Source of the DNA: Planctomycetota bacterium
Lineage (GTDB): Bacteria; Planctomycetota; UBA1135
NCBI GenBank assembly: GCA_026421205.1
Contig: JAPKBM010000004.1
Coordinates: 1 to 64,000, forward strand
Direction of reading: 5' to 3'
DNA length: 64,000 bases
In this document: one piece after another, positions 59,151 to 64,000 of the stretch
How the letters are laid out: each line of letters opens with the position of its first letter
Numbering within the stretch: the stretch's first letter is position 1
The notes under the pieces: model-generated
Seen by the model: the letters and a program-made list of their open reading frames with translations, nothing else
Databases searched by the model: none
Told to the model about the DNA's origin: nothing
Position numbers and translations under genes: made by a program

Positions 59151-62100
59151 TTAATTCCAGACTGGAGCCGCCGTAAGAAAGTCGTCCACTTCTTGGGGAA
59201 ATTTCACCAAGAAACCGCGTGCCAACTCACGGGCGCGAACCTTCACTCCCCCTTCTGCCAAGCTCACAAGAACCGCCAAGGTTGCCGAAGCAGATTCTGG
59301 GGAGGCCTCGGCCCAATCCCGTGCAAAACTCACTCGTTCCAAAGCACTGCATTCCCCAAGGTCAACGGCATCTTCGTACAATGATTCAGGATTGGCTTCG
59401 GCCGACTCCTCTGCGTCCGCCGACGCCTCTTCGGGCTTCAACTCGGCGGGCTCTTCCTCAAGAAGAACATGCTGAGGCCGATGCACCTGAAGCGGAAGCG
59501 TCAACAGTGATTCTCCATGGCTCTTGAAAGAAGCGCTTCCATACCAATAGGCACCTGCGGGTAAAGCCTCGAGTTTGGGGGCTTCAAAAATAGCCGTCCG
59601 GGCGCCCCCCTTTGGAAAACGGAAATGAGAACTTCCGCCCCCTTCGTAAACCTCTTGAAGGTTGTCAGAAACACGGATTTTTCCGCCCCCCGTTGCTAGG
59701 CGCATTTCCGCCCCTGCAAAACGTGCCTCCAAAGGAATTTTGCCGAGCGATGGATAAGTGAGCTGACAAGAATAAGTTCCGGCCTCGAAGTGCCCGAGGT
59801 CCGTGTCGACTTCCCACGCAATATTCCGCGCCTGAATTGCCCCTGCGGCATCAAACACTTCCAGCATGAGATCTTCCCGAAGTTCAATGGTCTGAATGGA
59901 ATGAGGCATGTGCAAACTCACCCCGCAGCCGCCATCAGGAATCTCTAAATCCCAAGAGACCACACCGTAAAACATTCCTTTCCCTCCCATCACAGTAGAG
60001 CGGATGGGGTCAGGCTGAATCTCCATGGATGCCGTGACGGGAATTGCCATGCCGTCTACCGACGCCGCGACTGAAAAATCAGCCGAGGCCAATAAGGACT
60101 GCACCCCCAAGTAACCGTAACCCTGGCCTGCCGGAATAGTCAAACTAGACTCCTGCGTCACGAGGCCAAGGAATTCCACTTCAAGATCCACGGTGGCCGG
60201 CGTGTTGGTAGCCCAGCGTGCAGACAAGGCGTACTCCAAAACCATGCCCGCCTCAACAGGCATGTGCATCGTGTTGCTTTCTCCATCCTTCAAGAAAAAC
60301 CGTCCCCGGCTTTGACGGTCTTCCGCGTAACGAAAACCCGACACAGACCCAGCTCCTGGGCGATATTCATTCCGACCTCCCCCATGTTGCGTGACTTTAA
60401 TGCGAGCGACCGTGGCTCCGTACGGAACACGGTAATACTGCCGAACTAAACTAGCCGGTGTCATAGCAAATGTGGTTGGAACAGGTTGCTGATTTTCATC
60501 GAGTGCATTGGGAATGACCAAAGTGACCGGAATCACCACATCAGGACCCAAAGAACGCGGTTTGTCTTCATCCCACAATAAAATGCGTGTCTCTTGTAAG
60601 CCCGGCTTCAGCATGCTGGGCAAGATGCGTGCAGCGAAACGATTGCCTTTGGAGTTGCTGTATAAAGAATCTGGGACTTGCAACCAGCCCGCTTCGGATT
60701 CCAAGCGGAACGTACGGAGGAAGTCGGCTTTTTCCGCGTTCTTTGCATCTTCATCAAAAAGAGGCGCCACGGAAATTGTCTGCTCAAAGGGCTCGGTCGT
60801 GGGTAAACCTCGCAGATAAATTCCAGCCCCCACACCGAATGGGTTCGATGTTTTCACAACGAATTCCTGTTGATCCCATTGGTTCTCCTGCAAATGCTGC
60901 AAGGCGCTCCAAGCTTTTTCCATCACAATAAACCCGTGCCCTTGTTCCACCCAAGCATGCTGAGGCATCTGTTGCGCCGATAAACGAAATGCGCGGTGCA
61001 CTTGTGCAGGCGAAGCAGAAACGCCTTCCGCCGACGCGGCACATCGCAACAAAGCAACACAACCCGCCATCTGTGGCGCAGCCATGGAAGTTCCGTTCCA
61101 ACTTTCCCCCTTTGCCATGCCCCAAGAAGGCAATGCGGATAAGGCCGCACCGGGTGCTGCAAAATCTACGCCCAAAGAACCCGTCGGGAGTGGGCCTCGA
61201 CTGGAAAACTCGAACAAGACAGGAGCCGATGGATCCAAAGCCGCGTAATTCGCCTTTTGCGTGTCTGGCCAAACCGCGGCCGCAATCGAAAAGGCTGCTT
61301 CGGTTGTGGCCGGTGCCCCCACGGTGCTCAATGCAGGACCTTCATTGCCCGCACTGGTCACCACAATGAGGCCGCGCCGCGTTGCCTGCTCCACCACCCA
61401 AGCGTCCGGCTCAAGGCCATCGGCAAAGAACGAGGGGCCACCAAAAGAAATGTTGGCCACATCACAGCCCGCTTCTACTGCATAGTCCAAGGCTTTCGCA
61501 ATAGCAAAACCACTGGTTGATCCGCCAAACTTACCATCACCAATTTTGATTGCTACGAATTCAACCCCAGGTGCAATCCCATTCATTCGGCCGCCGACGC
61601 CCTCCCAGGCGCCAATAATCCCAGCCACGTGCGTGCCGTGACCATGCGTATCAAAGAACAATGTTAAAGACGTTCCGTTGGCGTCCACTTGGACCCCGTA
61701 ATTAAGTAAAGCTTCATCACCTAATGTTGCCCAATCTCCACTTGCCGCAAAACCTTTCAGAGCGGGCTCTTCGCCAAAGTCTCCATCTTCATCGTTGTCA
61801 ATCACTACGAACCAATTTCCAGCATCTTGAAAAACGATGCCATCCCAAACTGGGCCGACATCATCAAAATTTCCCCACTTTCGGGAAATTTCCATCTCCA
61901 ACAGTGATTCTTCGTCCAAGGAAGAGCCGCCCGCTGACACACGCGTACGCGCCTCTTCATAGCGCTCCCCATCCTTCTGCCAATCTCCACGCCGCTCGCC
62001 TTCTATTCGCTGCTGAAGACTGCCAGGGAGAAACGGTAGGTCGACACGAAATAAGCCATACTCGCGATTTTCGGCAGCCCATTTCCCTAAGGAGAGTTTG

Positions 62101-62405
62101 CGCCCACTTAAACCGTAGACCGTTCCACTTTGGGCGCGAACTTTGGCTTGCACCACAATGCGTCCGTCGGTGGTTGCGTCATACCAATCCACCAATTTTC
62201 GGCGACCGTCCGGTGTGCTTTGGAGCAAAGGATGCCCAGGGTCTACACCCGTATCCAAAACGGCAACACGGATTCCACGGCCATTCCACTCTGGATGCGC
62301 CTCTAAAAAGGCAGACACACCGAGATCGGCCTTCGGCAATTGGCCCCGAAGTGGTTCTTGCGAAAGAGCAAGAAAAGGAAGAATGAGGGAGGGGAGGAGG
62401 AACAT
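59151..62405 (-). CDS. Exported subtilisin-family (S8) peptidase resembling tripeptidyl-peptidase II
   Basis: VAVLDTGVDPGHP (Asp), HGHGTHVAGI (His), WNGTSMAAPQMAG (Ser); TPPII-like VYGLSGRKLSLG, GPVWDGIVFQDAGNWFVVIDNDEDGDF, EALLNYGVQVDANGT, GNEGPALSTVGAP; signal MFLLPSLILPFLALSQ. Confidence 0.85.
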   Translation of the reverse strand: MFLLPSLILPFLALSQEPLRGQLPKADLGVSAFLEAHPEWNGRGIRVAVLDTGVDPGHPLLQSTPDGRRKLVDWYDATTDGRIVVQAKVRAQSGTVYGLSGRKLSLGKWAAENREYGLFRVDLPFLPGSLQQRIEGERRGDWQKDGERYEEARTRVSAGGSSLDEESLLEMEISRKWGNFDDVGPVWDGIVFQDAGNWFVVIDNDEDGDFGEEPALKGFAASGDWATLGDEALLNYGVQVDANGTSLTLFFDTHGHGTHVAGIIGAWEGVGGRMNGIAPGVEFVAIKIGDGKFGGSTSGFAIAKALDYAVEAGCDVANISFGGPSFFADGLEPDAWVVEQATRRGLIVVTSAGNEGPALSTVGAPATTEAAFSIAAAVWPDTQKANYAALDPSAPVLFEFSSRGPLPTGSLGVDFAAPGAALSALPSWGMAKGESWNGTSMAAPQMAGCVALLRCAASAEGVSASPAQVHRAFRLSAQQMPQHAWVEQGHGFIVMEKAWSALQHLQENQWDQQEFVVKTSNPFGVGAGIYLRGLPTTEPFEQTISVAPLFDEDAKNAEKADFLRTFRLESEAGWLQVPDSLYSNSKGNRFAARILPSMLKPGLQETRILLWDEDKPRSLGPDVVIPVTLVIPNALDENQQPVPTTFAMTPASLVRQYYRVPYGATVARIKVTQHGGGRNEYRPGAGSVSGFRYAEDRQSRGRFFLKDGESNTMHMPVEAGMVLEYALSARWATNTPATVDLEVEFLGLVTQESSLTIPAGQGYGYLGVQSLLASADFSVAASVDGMAIPVTASMEIQPDPIRSTVMGGKGMFYGVVSWDLEIPDGGCGVSLHMPHSIQTIELREDLMLEVFDAAGAIQARNIAWEVDTDLGHFEAGTYSCQLTYPSLGKIPLEARFAGAEMRLATGGGKIRVSDNLQEVYEGGGSSHFRFPKGGARTAIFEAPKLEALPAGAYWYGSASFKSHGESLLTLPLQVHRPQHVLLEEEPAELKPEEASADAEESAEANPESLYEDAVDLGECSALERVSFARDWAEASPESASATLAVLVSLAEGGVKVRARELARGFLVKFPQEVDDFLTAAPVWN

Positions 62406-62431
62406 GAGTCCTCCAGTCTACTCCGATTTTC

Positions 62432-63157
62432 TTAAGCGGTGCCTCTGGCCCAGAGGGGTGCATCGACCAGAATTCGCTCACAGGAGGAGCAACACCGAAC
62501 ATCTTTGGCCACTCGAATGTGACCCTGCTCCGTTGGATTCAACTGAATCCCGCAACCCTCACAGGCTCCCTCGACTAGACGAGAAACAGGGCGGCCTTTT
62601 TTTGGCACGCGAAGTTTCTCATAACGCTGGAATGCGTCTCCCACCATGCGACCCACAATTTCCGTGCGACGATCCTCCAATGCCTTCAGCTCACCCAAAA
62701 GTTCTGTCTCATCTTCACCCGCTTGACTTCGAAAGGATTCGACTTCATGCAAGGCTTCGGCCGCCGACACAGCGTAGGACTCTCCTTTGGCCGCAATCAG
62801 CTCTGCCTCTTCCATGAGACGCAGTGCCGCATCTTGTGCTTCAGATACCTTGACACGAAGAGCCTCTGATTCATGCTGGCCAATTTGAATTGCGGCGGCA
62901 TCGCGTGCCGTAAACATTTGGGCTTCTAACTTTTCGAGACGAGTTTCATGCCCCTGGACGGTGACCTCCCACTCACTGGCATGGACCAACTTCTCTTTCC
63001 GCCGAGTGTCACAAGAGACCTGTTTCCCCTTGAGCTCATCCGCAATATCCACTTTCTCCTGGATTTCTGCAGGTAATCCCCCAATGCGCTGTCTTTGGTG
63101 CGCAATGCTTCGGTCCAATCTTTGAAGACGGACTAAGTCAACCAGTGTATTTTCCAC
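62432..63157 (-). CDS. Coiled-coil plus C4-type zinc ribbon protein (DUF164-like)
   Basis: LVDLVRLQRLDRSIAHQRQRIGGLPAEIQEK...; C-terminal CEGCGIQLNPTEQGHIRVAKDVRCCSSCERIL. Confidence 0.82.
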   Translation of the reverse strand: MENTLVDLVRLQRLDRSIAHQRQRIGGLPAEIQEKVDIADELKGKQVSCDTRRKEKLVHASEWEVTVQGHETRLEKLEAQMFTARDAAAIQIGQHESEALRVKVSEAQDAALRLMEEAELIAAKGESYAVSAAEALHEVESFRSQAGEDETELLGELKALEDRRTEIVGRMVGDAFQRYEKLRVPKKGRPVSRLVEGACEGCGIQLNPTEQGHIRVAKDVRCCSSCERILVDAPLWARGTA

Positions 63158-63160
63158 GAA

Positions 63161-64000
63161 TCAGGTGACGCCTTCAATGAAACCGGAAAGCTTGCGCGCC
63201 CGGATGGGGTGTTGCAACTTCCGAATGGCTTTGGCTTCAATCTGCCGTACCCGTTCCCGTGTTACCCGGAAAATCCGGCCCACCTCTTCCAAGGTGTAGG
63301 TGTAACCGTCTCCGATGCCGTAGCGCAACTTGACGATTTCACGCTCACGGAAGGTCAAAGAGTCTAGAACTTCATCGATACGCTCTTTCAACATGCCTTG
63401 GCCAGCCCGCTCCACGGGGTTTTCTGAAGTCTCATCTTCAATGAAATCACCGAAGTAGGAATCATCAGAATCTCCAATGGGACGATCCAAGCTAATCGGA
63501 TGCCGTGCAATTTTCATCACGCGGTTTGCTTCATCCACGGTAATTTCCGCCGCTTCCGACATCTCCTCAATGCTCGGCTCACGTCCCTTGATTTGCAGAA
63601 GGCGCTTTTGAACCGCCCGCAACTTGGACATAGTTTCAATCATATGAACAGGGATGCGAATCGTCCGAGCCTGATCCGCGATGGAACGCGTGATTGCTTG
63701 GCGAATCCACCACGTGGCATACGTCGAAAACTTATAACCTCGACGGTATTCGTACTTTTCGACAGCCTTCATCAATCCGGTATTCCCCTCTTGAATCAAG
63801 TCCAAGAATGAAAGTCCGCGGTTTCTATATTTCTTTGCAATAGAAACGACCAAACGCAAGTTACCAGAGGACAAATCTCGTTTTGCTTGCTCGTAAGCAT
63901 CGAGAGACTGATTAATGCGGTACATGCGGCGACTGAACGATGTAAACGGCTCCAAAGCTTGAAGCTCGAAGGCACGGTTTCGTACCTCAAGGCCGGCAAA
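63161..64000 (-). CDS. rpoD: RNA polymerase primary sigma factor, C-terminal part (runs off right edge)
   Basis: [77 protein letters not shown]; region 4 [39 protein letters not shown]; frame open to the window edge. Confidence 0.93.
   Translation of the reverse strand, partial: FAGLEVRNRAFELQALEPFTSFSRRMYRINQSLDAYEQAKRDLSSGNLRLVVSIAKKYRNRGLSFLDLIQEGNTGLMKAVEKYEYRRGYKFSTYATWWIRQAITRSIADQARTIRIPVHMIETMSKLRAVQKRLLQIKGREPSIEEMSEAAEITVDEANRVMKIARHPISLDRPIGDSDDSYFGDFIEDETSENPVERAGQGMLKERIDEVLDSLTFREREIVKLRYGIGDGYTYTLEEVGRIFRVTRERVRQIEAKAIRKLQHPIRARKLSGFIEGVT

Noticed and set aside
62143-62817. 224-aa plus-strand ORF antisense to subtilase and zinc-ribbon gene
   Set aside because: Pro/Arg-rich shadow ORF overlapping two well-supported genes.
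1-64000. CRISPR arrays, phage modules, toxin-antitoxin or restriction systems
   Set aside because: No regularly spaced repeats or recognisable defence/phage proteins were found among the supported ORFs.

Overview
The 64 kb window is gene-dense and mostly housekeeping, about 53% GC by eye. The gene content is compatible with Planctomycetota or a related diderm lineage, but this is inference only. The long minus-strand block from about 16.7 to 32.1 kb holds alkC-like, trmB, Gfo/Idh, lpxA, lpxC-fabZ fusion, skp/ompH, bamA, dnaB, rplI, rpsR, rpsF, pth, rplY, prs, glmU and a pcp-like gene. Other recognisable loci are gltX (partial), trmFO, rocA-like, glcDEF, psd, an lplT-like MFS gene, a Hanks kinase with an FHA-GAF-sigma54 activator, ettA, an enoyl-CoA hydratase/HMG-CoA lyase pair, two tandem glutamate dehydrogenase paralogs, nadK, dxs, ispA, xseBA, pabC/pabB, xerC, tRNA-Glu(UUC), an eboE-like gene, a TPPII-like subtilase and rpoD (partial). 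No CRISPR array, rRNA or intact mobile element was seen. The strongest findings are: (1) a thioredoxin-fold gene at 45693-46685 (minus) with an in-frame UGA exactly at the first Cys of the CxxC motif (WGTR-U-PSC), followed by a hairpin that fits the published bacterial SECIS criteria, so a probable unannotated selenoprotein; (2) a tandem glutamate dehydrogenase pair in which the second copy lost two catalytic/substrate lysines and a conserved Ser, suggesting a regulatory subunit; (3) a decayed CusA/CzcA-type RND efflux remnant in the trmB-Gfo/Idh gap; (4) a protein with three amidohydrolase-like modules, only the middle one keeping the HxH metal motif; (5) an apparently over-represented GCCGACG/CGTCGGC motif.
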